A stretch of DNA of 64,000 nt from an uncultured Alistipes sp. Lineage in GTDB: Bacteria > Bacteroidota > Bacteroidia > Bacteroidales > Rikenellaceae. Position 1 is the first letter of the stretch, and every line of letters begins with the position of its first letter. The notes under the pieces were generated by a model. It worked only from the letters and a program-made list of their open reading frames with translations, searched no databases and had not been told where the DNA came from. Positions 43,919 to 52,125 of this stretch are shown here, in pieces. The stretch is from the NCBI GenBank assembly GCA_947623305.1, contig CANQGQ010000013.1:1-64000 (forward strand), read 5' to 3'. The position numbers were made by a program, and so were the translations under genes.

Positions 43919-45373
43919 ATGAAAGATACGAAAGTTTTTTTTCTAAAATGGGGTTTCGTCGTAGCGATGACGATGGTGGCGGCGATGGCCGTTTCGTGCA
44001 GCGACGATGACGAGGAGGACGGCGGTCTGTTGTCGTTCGAGGTGCCGTCGGTCTATTTTTCCGGAGCGGGTTCGCAAACCGTCGTTCCCTTTTCGGCGAG
44101 TGGGGTCGAACGCTTCTATATTTCGAGCAAACCCCAGGGCTGGGGCGATGACAATGTGGTGATCGACGCCGTGAAAAAGGAGCTGACGATCGTTGTTCCT
44201 GCACCGTCCGAGGATGGCAGTGTCGAGCTGTCGGGAACGGTAACGCTCAGCGGTTATAACGCGGCGAATAAAGTGAAAAGCGCTTCGCTTTTCGTCGGTG
44301 TCGTTGCCGAAAAATCGCTCGAAGGCCCGGCCAACAGCTTTATCGCCAATGAAAAAAATACGCATTACTCGTTCAGCCCGGTGCGGGGCGACGGGGTCGG
44401 GGTGGAGCCGGCCAATGTCGGTGTGATCTGGCAAAGTGCCAGCAAGTTGCTGCAATACGTTTATCTCGATGAGAACGATCGGATTTCTTTCTATGTCGGT
44501 GCGGATGCCGAACGGACGGACGAAATCATGCGCGGCAATGCACTGATCGGCGCTTACGATGCGACGGGAACCTTGTTGTGGAGTTGGCACGTCTGGACTG
44601 TGCCGTATGATCCGGAGCTGGATGTCGTCGAGTGGAACGGTTTTCAGCTGATGGGGCGGAATCTCGGAGCCCTCGATCAGTCCAATGCGTCCGCCGAAGA
44701 ACGGCTCGCTTCCTACGGCCTGTTCTATCAATGGGGCCGGAAGGATCCGTTTGTCGGGCCGGCCGGTTATCGGGCGAATAACGGATCGTCCGCAACGATT
44801 TACGATGCGGAGAATACGATTACGAAATTGTCGTTCGTTGAATCTTCCGAGGAGACCGGAACGGAGGCGTATGCCCAGCAGCATCCGTTGAATTTCATCA
44901 CGAGTACGAGCGAGAGCGGGTACGACTGGATGTGGAATGCGACCGAGACCGGATGGAGCAAGAAGAACGATCCATGCCCTTATGGATGGAGGGTCGCACC
45001 GGCAGCCGCATTCAGAGGCTTGCAGCTGGACGGAGTGCCGACCGCTGCCGATGACGATCTTTTCGGATGGCCGTTGACCGATGGCGCTACGAGCTCGCTC
45101 TTCATGGCGGCCGGACGTCGGGTCTATCTGAACGGCAAAATTCAGAACATCTATCAGCCCGAACCAGCTCCGGAAACGATCGCTGCGCGCGGCAATTCGG
45201 CGGAAGAAGCGCAACCCTGGGTCGGCCTGTATTGGTCGGCGGATGCGGTCGATGCGCGAAAGTCGGCGGCGCTCTATTTCTGGTACGATAAGCAAAATGC
45301 GACGGGCGGAATCGCTCCTTTGGTATCCTATGCGCGTGCGAACGGTTTGTCGGTACGGTGCGTGAAAGAGTGA
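43919..45373 (+). CDS. Lipoprotein with FISUMP-type domain
   Basis: 484 residues. Lipoprotein signal with Cys27 (AMAVSCSDDDEED). Residues about 45-130 look like a beta-sandwich (BACON-like is possible). The C-terminal half has the Fibrobacter succinogenes major paralogous domain pattern: GFQLMGRNLGALDQ, SYGLFYQWGRKDPF, CPYGWRVAPAAAF, LYWSADAVDARKSAALYFW, SVRCVKE at the end. Probably surface-exposed; FISUMP proteins are abundant in Bacteroidetes but of unknown role. The start follows a consensus promoter; the track start (43751) precedes that promoter. Confidence 0.85.
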   Translation: MKDTKVFFLKWGFVVAMTMVAAMAVSCSDDDEEDGGLLSFEVPSVYFSGAGSQTVVPFSASGVERFYISSKPQGWGDDNVVIDAVKKELTIVVPAPSEDGSVELSGTVTLSGYNAANKVKSASLFVGVVAEKSLEGPANSFIANEKNTHYSFSPVRGDGVGVEPANVGVIWQSASKLLQYVYLDENDRISFYVGADAERTDEIMRGNALIGAYDATGTLLWSWHVWTVPYDPELDVVEWNGFQLMGRNLGALDQSNASAEERLASYGLFYQWGRKDPFVGPAGYRANNGSSATIYDAENTITKLSFVESSEETGTEAYAQQHPLNFITSTSESGYDWMWNATETGWSKKNDPCPYGWRVAPAAAFRGLQLDGVPTAADDDLFGWPLTDGATSSLFMAAGRRVYLNGKIQNIYQPEPAPETIAARGNSAEEAQPWVGLYWSADAVDARKSAALYFWYDKQNATGGIAPLVSYARANGLSVRCVKE

Positions 45374-45409
45374 TCGGGCGATGTTTCGCGATATTTTGTG
45401 AAAAATAAT

Positions 45410-45440
45410 TTTGCGGATTCGGAAATTCGGCTTATCTTTG
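45410..45440 (+). promoter_or_regulatory. tRNA-Pro promoter
   Basis: TTTG (45410-45413), 19 bases, TATCTTTG (45433-45440), 34 bases before the tRNA. Confidence 0.8.
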
Positions 45441-45474
45441 TGCGCTTTTAAAAGATAAGGGTATTTTATTTGTT

Positions 45475-45549
45475 CGGGGTGTAGCGCAGTCCGGTTAGCG
45501 CGCCAGCTTCGGGAGTTGGAGGTCGCTGGTTCGAATCCAGTCTCCCCGA
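45475..45549 (+). tRNA. tRNA-Pro (anticodon CGG)
   Basis: 75 bases fold as a tRNA: acceptor CGGGGTG/CTCCCCG, D arm GCGC-AGTCCGGTTA-GCGC, anticodon stem CCAGC/GTTGG with loop TTCGGGA (anticodon CGG), T arm GCTGG-TTCGAAT-CCAGT, discriminator A. CCA is not encoded. The acceptor has one T-T mismatch at the 6-67 pair, where other Pro tRNAs pair. Followed by its own terminator. Confidence 0.93.
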
Positions 45550-45558
45550 CAAGATGAA

Positions 45559-45591
45559 AAAGATTTCCGCAGAAAAGCGGAAATCTTTTTT
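45559..45591 (+). terminator. Terminator after tRNA-Pro
   Basis: AAAGATTTCCGC and GCGGAAATCTTTTTT, 12-bp stem with T run. Confidence 0.9.
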
Positions 45592-45617
45592 GTTGAGTGC
45601 CGAATCCAATCCAGAAC

Positions 45618-46322
45618 ATGCGCAATATGAAAAAACTGGTCGTTTTTACCGGCGCCGGCGTGAGTGCCGATAGCGGATTATCGACTTTCCGCGATGCGGA
45701 GGGTTTGTGGGCGAATTATCGGATCGAAGACGTTTGTACGCCCGAGGCTTTGGCGCGGGATCGTGTTACGGTCGTGAAGTTCTATAACGAACGGCGCCGT
45801 GAAATGCTGGCTGCGAAGCCCAATGCGGGGCATGGCGCGATCGCTGCTTTGGAACAGGATTTCGCCGTCGAAGTGGTAACGCAAAATGTCGATAATCTGC
45901 ACGAACGGGCCGGTTCGACCCATGTAACTCATCTGCATGGCGAATTGACCAAGTTGCGATCTTCCCGTAATCCGGATTTGATCGTGCCGCTCGATGGCTG
46001 GGAGCAACGGCTGGAAGCTACGGCCCCCGATGGTTCGCTGCTGCGACCGCATATCGTCTTTTTCGGCGAGGCGGTTCCTCAGTTCGAACGGGCTGCGGAA
46101 ATCGCGGCACAAGCCGATTTGATGGTAGTCGTCGGTACTTCGTTGGCGGTCTATCCTGCTGCCTCTTTGGTGCGTTATGTCCGTCCGGAAATACCGCTTT
46201 TCGTGGTCGACCCGGGTAATCCGGATACCTCCGGCATCCGAAATCCGCTGACCGTTATTCGTAAACGGGCAGCCGAGGGGATGCCCGAGCTGGCCGCGCT
46301 GTTGCGGGAAAAATATCGTTGA
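45618..46322 (+). CDS. cobB: NAD-dependent protein deacylase (sirtuin, CobB-like)
   Basis: 234 residues from Met 45618 (Met 45627 also fits). Removes acyl groups from Lys using NAD. Motifs: VVFTGAGVSADSGLSTFRDA, VTQNVDNLHERAGS, and the catalytic His in HLHGEL. NERRREM carries the Tyr/Arg-type position seen in class III desuccinylases. The four zinc Cys of most sirtuins are absent (KLRSSRNPDLIVPLDG in their place). Stands alone on the plus strand. Confidence 0.92.
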   Translation: MRNMKKLVVFTGAGVSADSGLSTFRDAEGLWANYRIEDVCTPEALARDRVTVVKFYNERRREMLAAKPNAGHGAIAALEQDFAVEVVTQNVDNLHERAGSTHVTHLHGELTKLRSSRNPDLIVPLDGWEQRLEATAPDGSLLRPHIVFFGEAVPQFERAAEIAAQADLMVVVGTSLAVYPAASLVRYVRPEIPLFVVDPGNPDTSGIRNPLTVIRKRAAEGMPELAALLREKYR

Positions 46323-46359
46323 AATGGAAAAGGGTCGCTTTATGGAGCGGGGGAAAGCC

Positions 46360-46572
46360 CTATAATTTATGGTAATGGCAATAGAGCAGCTGCCCGTTGT
46401 CATCATGCAGGTGCATGCCGCCGCCCAAACAGTAACGGAACATCTTGCAGTCGGCGCATCCGTCTTGTCGAGCCCATTCGCGGCCGTAGAAAGCGGCTAT
46501 CATCTTTAAACAGCATGAACCGCAATCCATGGCGTCGGGCTGCCGGTCAAGAGGAAAACGATGGAGCTTCAT
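46360..46572 (-). pseudogene. Chimeric remnant: C39 peptidase/ABC start joined to radical-SAM tail
   Basis: 70 codons. The first 33 or so (MKLHRFPLDRQPDAMDCGSC, then CLKMIAAFYGR) match the start of C39 peptidase-ABC exporters that cut double-glycine leaders, including the catalytic Cys region. The remainder (CADCKMFRYCLGGGMHLHDD ...) is nearly identical to the last 31 residues of the radical-SAM protein at 48990-50066. The fusion lies near FYGR-EW. The ATG overlaps the receptor stop by 4 bases, so the intact exporter was once cotranslated with the receptor. No working enzyme is expected. Confidence 0.85.
46361..46483 (-). repeat. Partial duplicate of the radical-SAM 3' end
   Basis: About 123 bases aligned to 48991-49113 with a fixed offset of 2630. 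Nearly identical over the first 100 bases (one difference seen), diverging toward the inner end. It brackets the outer-membrane receptor gene. Confidence 0.9.
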
Positions 46573-48899
46573 CGCATTCGGTCGATTTCCGTCCGGCTAC
46601 CCGATTTCGACCGGTACTGATATTGGGATTTGCCGAATTTATAAGTTATGTTCAGACTGACGTACCGTGAATCGTCCGTGAAAAGATTCCAGTTGCCGCC
46701 CGGCAAAACGGAGCGCTGATACCCCTGCGATTTGCGGAAAAGGTCGTTGGCCGTAATCCGGCATGACAGGGCCCCTTCCAGGAAATCCTTGCGCAAAGAG
46801 GTATACAGATTCCAATAGGAACCGGAGTAATAGGTTCCCCGGCTACCGGCGCTGCACCAGTCGAAACTCACGTCCCACATCAGCTTTCCGGGCAAGATGA
46901 ACGTATTGGTTGTATACACCGCCCAATGGGGCGTATCGTTGTTCCGGCGAATACCCTCCATGTCGACATATTTGTATTCCGACCCGGACAGGCCTGCATA
47001 GAGCGAAGTCGTCCACCACTTGCAGAGATCTTTGTTATAGCTCGCGCTGACCACGAACGACCGGGACTTCGGTTCGTTGACATAACCCACGGTATGTACA
47101 TAAGGATTCTCTTCGTCGCGGGAAACGGTGAAAAAAGTCGGGTGGATATGGTAATTGTAGCCGAGACGAATGTTCAAATCTTTCCACAAACCCAGCGTCA
47201 GTTGAAATACATGCGACTTTTCCGATTTCAGGTCGGGATTCCCCTTTCGGGTCATGAGCGAATCGGCGGAAACCAACGTCGGATCGAGTTCAGTCAGCGA
47301 CGGACGGTTCAAACGTTTGGTATAAGAGATGCCGATTTTGAGATTTTCGGATAGGTCGTATCCGAGAAGCACGCTCGGAAACCAATCCAGCGTCGAACGG
47401 GCAACATACCGGATGCTGTTGTTGCGCCCCTCCCGGCTGTTGTATTCGGCTCTCAGACCTCCACGCAACTCGATCTTGTCGTTGACGCGGGCCGTCAGCG
47501 AAACATAACCAGCCATATTCCACTCCGTAGACCTGTAATCCTGCGAAGAGTTGGTGCTGCCGGTCTGAACGGTAAGATTATCGGCCTCGATCCGATAATA
47601 TTTCAAGCCGGTTTCCATCCGCCATGTTTTGCCGATCGGCTTGCAGTAATCGGCTCTCAACGAATAGAGGTCGTTGGTTCCGGCATTGTCGTTCGTGTTG
47701 ATGAACGGCTTTTCCGGAACGGGCGTACCTTCCGGCACGTTATAATAAGGATGGGTGCTTTTGCCGTCGGAACGGTAGAAATCGCCCACCACGGCGAATG
47801 TTTGCCCCAGCGTATCTATCTGCCAATCGTAATAAACCGACTGCCCGATTTGCCAGGAGCGGGTATTATCGTCGGAATAGGTTGCGAACGGTCGTAGCCG
47901 CGGATCGTCCGACCAAGAATAGGAATAGTCGTCGCCTATGCTGCGTGCATGGTATCCCGTACTTTGCAATCCGACGGTGTGCCCTTGCGCCGGGGTGTAG
48001 GACAAGGCGACATGATATTGCTGGTTCCGTTCGCGGAAAAGATACTCCGTATCATGAAATATCTTATAAACGTCGTCTGGTGAAATATGTCCGTACTCGC
48101 CATTGTTGCCGCGATCGCTGCGGTAACCGTAATATAAGGAGACGCTGAATTTGTCTTTGGACCAATGCCCTTCGGCGAAACCTCCGGCACTCGTTTTTCT
48201 GGACTGCGTGAACGTGCCCCCGAGCCGGACGGAATAACGATCTTCTTGTCGGATCGTGCGAATGAGAATGACGGCGTTGCCTTGGGCATCGTATGCGGCG
48301 GGAGGATTGTCGATGATTTCGATGCTCTTGATATTCTGCGGATTGAGCATCTTGATCTCTGCGGCCGACTGCACGCGGCGATTATCCAGATAGATCGTAG
48401 CGGCTCCTTTCCCGAAAACGCCGATGTCTCCGTTGCGGTCCACCGTCAATCCAGGCGTTTTTCGGAGCATCTCCACGCCGTCCGCTGCACTGTTCAAGAT
48501 GCTCCCTTCAACCTGCACGATCATTCGATCCGGCTTGCTTATGATCGCAGGGCGGCGGGCCTTCACCACGACTTCGTCGATGGTCTCGACGGCCGGCATC
48601 AAGATCAAGGTTCCGACATCCTCCTGTCCTCCCCGCAGAGTCAAAGGCCGCATCAGATCCTCGTATCCCAATCCGGAAAGTTGCAGCAGAACGCTGCCCG
48701 CAGCTTCGGTTTCGACCGAAAGATTCCCATTGAAACACGCCGTGCCGGCAATGAACAATGAATCGGAAGCCCTGAGAATCATCGCATTGAAACAATCGAT
48801 CGGAACTCCGTCCTTGTCTTGCACCGTTCCCCGGACATGCGTTTGCGAAAAGGCACTATTGCCCAATACCGCCAATATGCAGCAAAGAAAAAACCTCAT
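46569..48899 (-). CDS. Outer-membrane beta-barrel receptor (OMP_b-brl_3, TonB-dependent type)
   Basis: 776 residues: signal peptide (MRFFLCCILAVLGNSAFSQ), carboxypeptidase-regulatory-like domain (about 20-115), TonB plug (VEMLRKTPGLTVDRNGDIGV, then IKSIEIIDNPPAAYDAQGNA), and a C-terminal beta-barrel (NYHIHPTFF, NITYKFG near the end). This subtype is often found beside C39 exporters and peptide-modifying radical-SAM genes in Bacteroidetes, and could carry a peptide across the outer membrane; that is inference. Lies between the two copies of the radical-SAM 3' end. Confidence 0.9.
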   Translation of the reverse strand: MRFFLCCILAVLGNSAFSQTHVRGTVQDKDGVPIDCFNAMILRASDSLFIAGTACFNGNLSVETEAAGSVLLQLSGLGYEDLMRPLTLRGGQEDVGTLILMPAVETIDEVVVKARRPAIISKPDRMIVQVEGSILNSAADGVEMLRKTPGLTVDRNGDIGVFGKGAATIYLDNRRVQSAAEIKMLNPQNIKSIEIIDNPPAAYDAQGNAVILIRTIRQEDRYSVRLGGTFTQSRKTSAGGFAEGHWSKDKFSVSLYYGYRSDRGNNGEYGHISPDDVYKIFHDTEYLFRERNQQYHVALSYTPAQGHTVGLQSTGYHARSIGDDYSYSWSDDPRLRPFATYSDDNTRSWQIGQSVYYDWQIDTLGQTFAVVGDFYRSDGKSTHPYYNVPEGTPVPEKPFINTNDNAGTNDLYSLRADYCKPIGKTWRMETGLKYYRIEADNLTVQTGSTNSSQDYRSTEWNMAGYVSLTARVNDKIELRGGLRAEYNSREGRNNSIRYVARSTLDWFPSVLLGYDLSENLKIGISYTKRLNRPSLTELDPTLVSADSLMTRKGNPDLKSEKSHVFQLTLGLWKDLNIRLGYNYHIHPTFFTVSRDEENPYVHTVGYVNEPKSRSFVVSASYNKDLCKWWTTSLYAGLSGSEYKYVDMEGIRRNNDTPHWAVYTTNTFILPGKLMWDVSFDWCSAGSRGTYYSGSYWNLYTSLRKDFLEGALSCRITANDLFRKSQGYQRSVLPGGNWNLFTDDSRYVSLNITYKFGKSQYQYRSKSGSRTEIDRMR

Positions 48900-48989
48900 G
48901 ACAAATCGTACTATTTAGTTCCTGAAGCTCGAAAAATTATTTCCCATAATTGTTTGAGATGTTGGAATGAGAAGCCTCCGCCAAGGCGG

Positions 48990-50066
48990 TTATAATTTAT
49001 GGTAATGGCAATAGAGCAGCTGCCCGTTGTCATCATGCAGGTGCATGCCGCCGCCCAAGCAGTAACGGAACATCTTGCAGTCGGCGCATACGCCTTGCCG
49101 AGTCCATTCGCGGTTGCGGAAAGGGCCGAACCGATTTTCCCAAACCTCCCAGAAATCATCGCGATAGATATTTCCTTGATGGAAGTTGGCTCGGATAGAG
49201 GTACATCCCGATATGGCTCCGTCGACCCGGATGGATGCCACGGATATTCCGGCGGCGCATTGATAGAAATGATCGCGCACCTCGGCTTCGTAATCGCCTA
49301 AAAAACCTTCGCACGCGTAGCTGACATCAATCGTCTTTTCGCGGCGGGTGCGGCGGATGAAATCCAATAACGTGCGGAATTGTTCATCGCTCAAGCGTAA
49401 CGATGCGTCGTCGCGTGCACGTCCCATTGGAAAAATCGAGAAAATCCGCCAATGTTCGACGCCTTCGGCGATCAACCGGTCGCGAAACGGCTCCAAACGG
49501 GGAATAAGAGCACCTGTGGCACAGGTGATTACGTCATACGCCAAAGTCGGTTTCTGCACGATGAGCCGGATGGCCTGCATCGCCCGTTCGAAGCTCGACG
49601 AATTGCCCCGCAGGTAATTGTGCTCCTGTTCGAATCCGTCTAAACTGACGGAGATACTTCGCAAACCGGCGTGCATCAATCGTTCGAACCGCTGCGGTGT
49701 CAGTGCCATGCCATTGGTAACCATGCCCCACGGATACCCGCGGCGCGTTACTTCGCTACCGGCCTCCTCTAAATCCTCCCGGACCAATACCTCGCCGCCC
49801 GAAAAGATGATGAACACCTTGCTCGGATCGACGTGGGGCGTGATTTGTTCGTCGAGTACCTTCAAAAAGTCCGCTAACGGCATGTCCGGCACGTCGGGAG
49901 CGACCCGGCAATCGCTTCCGCAATGCCGACACGAAAGATTGCAGCGCAAGGTGCATTCCCAGAAAAGCGTGTTCAACCGATGTTCGGCAACCGTTTCCTT
50001 ATAAAGATTCGAGAAAAGATCGAGGGCCCACCGTTTCCGGAGTCCCAATTTGCGGCCGGAACCCAT
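48990..50066 (-). CDS. Radical SAM/SPASM protein of the rSAM-lipoprotein type
   Basis: 358 residues. Radical-SAM motif CTLRCNLSCRHC, then SGGEVLVREDL, VTNGMALTPQRFERLM, and a SPASM C-terminus with CADCKMFRYCLGGGMHLHDD and a final Cys (LLYCHYHKL) for auxiliary Fe-S clusters. It resembles the TIGR04133-type enzymes that sit next to a small lipoprotein in Bacteroidetes; here a small lipoprotein ends 6 bases upstream. The presumed role is modification of a peptide or the lipoprotein itself; substrate unknown. Confidence 0.88.
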   Translation of the reverse strand: MGSGRKLGLRKRWALDLFSNLYKETVAEHRLNTLFWECTLRCNLSCRHCGSDCRVAPDVPDMPLADFLKVLDEQITPHVDPSKVFIIFSGGEVLVREDLEEAGSEVTRRGYPWGMVTNGMALTPQRFERLMHAGLRSISVSLDGFEQEHNYLRGNSSSFERAMQAIRLIVQKPTLAYDVITCATGALIPRLEPFRDRLIAEGVEHWRIFSIFPMGRARDDASLRLSDEQFRTLLDFIRRTRREKTIDVSYACEGFLGDYEAEVRDHFYQCAAGISVASIRVDGAISGCTSIRANFHQGNIYRDDFWEVWENRFGPFRNREWTRQGVCADCKMFRYCLGGGMHLHDDNGQLLYCHYHKL

Positions 50067-50072
50067 GAACGG

Positions 50073-50333
50073 TTATTTTTCGTTCGGTTGCGGTTGCGAT
50101 TCCGAAACCTGTGCGGTGCTGTCCTGTTGCAGGACGGAATTCAAGGATTTGTGCTCGGTCGGAGCGTCGGGGATGCGAACTCCGTACATGACGATAACAG
50201 GACGGTCGATTCGAACTGTGTCGGCTGGTGCCTCCGTATCGCCCGATCCTTTCGAAGGCGCGTTTTTTACGGTGGAGCAAGCCGCCGAGAACCCCAGCAG
50301 AGCCGCCAATGCGAGTTTCAGTTTCCTGTTCAT
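50073..50333 (-). CDS. Small lipoprotein paired with the radical-SAM gene
   Basis: 86 residues. Lipoprotein signal with Cys19 (ALLGFSAACSTVK), a low-complexity linker, then VIVMYGVRIPDAP and a Gln/Ser-rich end. The MYGV segment recalls the MYG motif of lipoproteins in rSAM/lipoprotein systems, but this one seems shorter than I recall for the family. A minus-strand TATATTTG (50369-50362) is a likely -7 element. It may be the substrate of the radical-SAM protein. Confidence 0.75.
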   Translation of the reverse strand: MNRKLKLALAALLGFSAACSTVKNAPSKGSGDTEAPADTVRIDRPVIVMYGVRIPDAPTEHKSLNSVLQQDSTAQVSESQPQPNEK

Positions 50334-50361
50334 GATCTTGTAACCGATGATTTCGATACGA

Positions 50362-50369
50362 CAAATATA
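50362..50369 (-). promoter_or_regulatory. Promoter -7 element for the lipoprotein/rSAM operon
   Basis: TATATTTG on the minus strand, 29 bases before the ATG. Confidence 0.55.
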
Positions 50370-50408
50370 AAAAATTTATTTCGTAGACGAAAAAATAGGC
50401 CGAAAAGT

Positions 50409-50439
50409 TTTGACGGCGCAGGTTTTTTACGTTACTTTG
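50409..50439 (+). promoter_or_regulatory. Cold-shock gene promoter
   Basis: TTTG (50409-50412), 19 bases, TTACTTTG (50432-50439), one mismatch; ATG at 50470. Confidence 0.65.
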
Positions 50440-50469
50440 CCGTGTATTTAACACTTAATAACTTTTTTT

Positions 50470-50670
50470 ATGACAGGTACGGTAAAATGGTTCGATAGCA
50501 AGAAAGGCTACGGATTCATTACGGAAGAGAGCGGCAAGGAGGTATTCGTGCACTACTCTGGAATTGTTGCAGGAGGATTCAAGTCGCTTAACGAGGGCCA
50601 AACGGTGGAGTTCGAGGTTGCCGATGGTGCCAAGGGCGAACAGGCCGTGAATGTAACCGTCGTTAAGTAA
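50470..50670 (+). CDS. Cold-shock protein
   Basis: 66 residues, single cold-shock domain with both RNA-binding motifs: KGYGFIT (RNP1) and VFVHYSGI (RNP2). It binds single-stranded RNA/DNA and melts RNA structures. Followed by an imperfect hairpin (GGGCGA...TCGTCCC) with a T run at about 50693-50728. Confidence 0.95.
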   Translation: MTGTVKWFDSKKGYGFITEESGKEVFVHYSGIVAGGFKSLNEGQTVEFEVADGAKGEQAVNVTVVK

Positions 50671-50692
50671 ACGATAGAAGGCTACAGAATGT

Positions 50693-50728
50693 GGGGCGAT
50701 TTCCGGTTCGGGATTCGTCCCTTTTTAT
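50693..50728 (+). terminator. Terminator after the cold-shock gene
   Basis: Imperfect stem GGGGCGATTTCC / GGGATTCGTCCC followed by TTTTTA. Confidence 0.6.
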
Positions 50729-50776
50729 TGGCTGAAAATTCGATCGGAAGCGTGCAGCTAATTCCGAAAAAAAACG

Positions 50777-50784
50777 TACCTTTG
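50777..50784 (+). promoter_or_regulatory. pfk promoter -7 element
   Basis: TACCTTTG, 95 bases before the ATG; leader of about 90 bases. No clear -33. Confidence 0.5.
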
Positions 50785-50879
50785 ATACTTGTTCCGATTT
50801 TGAGAGAAATCGGAGGAAATTGGAGAATGCAAAACAGTTCAATTTCATAACATAAATCAATAAAACAGATTCAACGAAG

Positions 50880-52115
50880 ATGAAAGAAGCAATTGCTATT
50901 CTGACCGGCGGCGGTCCGGCACCCGGTATGAATACCGTGGTCGGCAGCGTCGCTAAGACGTTTTTGCGCAAAGGGTATCGCGTGATCGGGTTGCACGAGG
51001 GATACACCGGCCTGTTCATTCCCGATCCCCGTACGGTGGATATCGACTACCGGATGGCCGATGGAATTTTCAACCAGGGCGGTTCGTTCCTTCAGATGAG
51101 CCGTTTTAAACCGAAGGATTCCGATTTCGAGCACAATTTCAATCTGAAGTTCTTCACCGACAACAACGTCAAGCTGCTCGTAACTGTGGGCGGCGACGAT
51201 ACCGCCTCGACGGCCAATCGCATCGCCAAGTTCTTGGAGGCGAAGAAGTATCCGATCGCCAATATCCATGTGCCGAAGACCATCGACAACGACCTGCCGC
51301 TTCCGAACGGAACGCCGACATTCGGTTACGAATCGGCCAAAGACAAGGGGGCTGTCATCGCTCGTGCCGTCTATGTCGATGCTCGTACCAGCGGCAATTG
51401 GTTCGTATTGGCTGCTATGGGCCGCAGTGCGGGGCACCTGGCTTTCGGTATCGGCGAAGCCTGCCACTACCCGATGATCATCATTCCCGAGATGTTCGAC
51501 CAAACCGAAATCACGATTGATAAGATCGTGCGATTGGTTATTTCGTCGATCGTCAAGCGTAAAATCATGGGCATGGATTACGGGGCGGCCGTAATTTCCG
51601 AGGGCGTGTTCCATGCGCTTTCCGACGAGGAAATCCGCAAGAGCGGCGTGCACTTCACCTACGACGAGCACGGTCATCCCGAGTTGGGTAAGGTTTCGAA
51701 AGCGCATATTTTCAATGAATTGATTGAAAAGCGGGTCAAAGAGTTGGGCCTCAAAGTCAAGAGCCGTCCTGTGGAACTGGGTTATGAAATCCGATGCCAG
51801 ACGCCGATCGCCTATGACCTGACCTATTGCTCCGAACTCGGTTTGGGCGTTTACAAACTGTTTTCGGAGGGCAAGACGGGCTGTATGGTCTATGTCAATT
51901 CCGAAGGGAACGTTTCGCCGCTCTATCTGAAGGATTTGCAGGATCCGACGACGGGCAAGATCCCGCCTCGCTTGGTCGATATTCGTTCGGACAAATTCAG
52001 TGCGGTGGTCGAGAATATCCTCAATGCCATCGTGCCGGCGGATTACGAGGCTGCCAAAGCCTATCTGCCCGATCCGGAAGCGTTCGATTTTCATAAGATT
52101 CTAAACTGGAAATAA
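50880..52115 (+). CDS. pfp: 6-phosphofructokinase, PPi-dependent type
   Basis: 411 residues. Phosphorylates fructose 6-phosphate. LTGGGPAPGMNT opens the nucleotide/phosphate site. The residues that separate PPi from ATP enzymes read as PPi type: GGDDT (104-108; ATP enzymes have GGDGS) and PKTIDND (132-138; ATP enzymes have PGTIDND). A reversible PPi enzyme suits an anaerobic saccharolytic gut bacterium. Substrate preference is inferred from these motifs. Confidence 0.92.
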   Translation: MKEAIAILTGGGPAPGMNTVVGSVAKTFLRKGYRVIGLHEGYTGLFIPDPRTVDIDYRMADGIFNQGGSFLQMSRFKPKDSDFEHNFNLKFFTDNNVKLLVTVGGDDTASTANRIAKFLEAKKYPIANIHVPKTIDNDLPLPNGTPTFGYESAKDKGAVIARAVYVDARTSGNWFVLAAMGRSAGHLAFGIGEACHYPMIIIPEMFDQTEITIDKIVRLVISSIVKRKIMGMDYGAAVISEGVFHALSDEEIRKSGVHFTYDEHGHPELGKVSKAHIFNELIEKRVKELGLKVKSRPVELGYEIRCQTPIAYDLTYCSELGLGVYKLFSEGKTGCMVYVNSEGNVSPLYLKDLQDPTTGKIPPRLVDIRSDKFSAVVENILNAIVPADYEAAKAYLPDPEAFDFHKILNWK

Positions 52116-52125
52116 AATTACGGTC

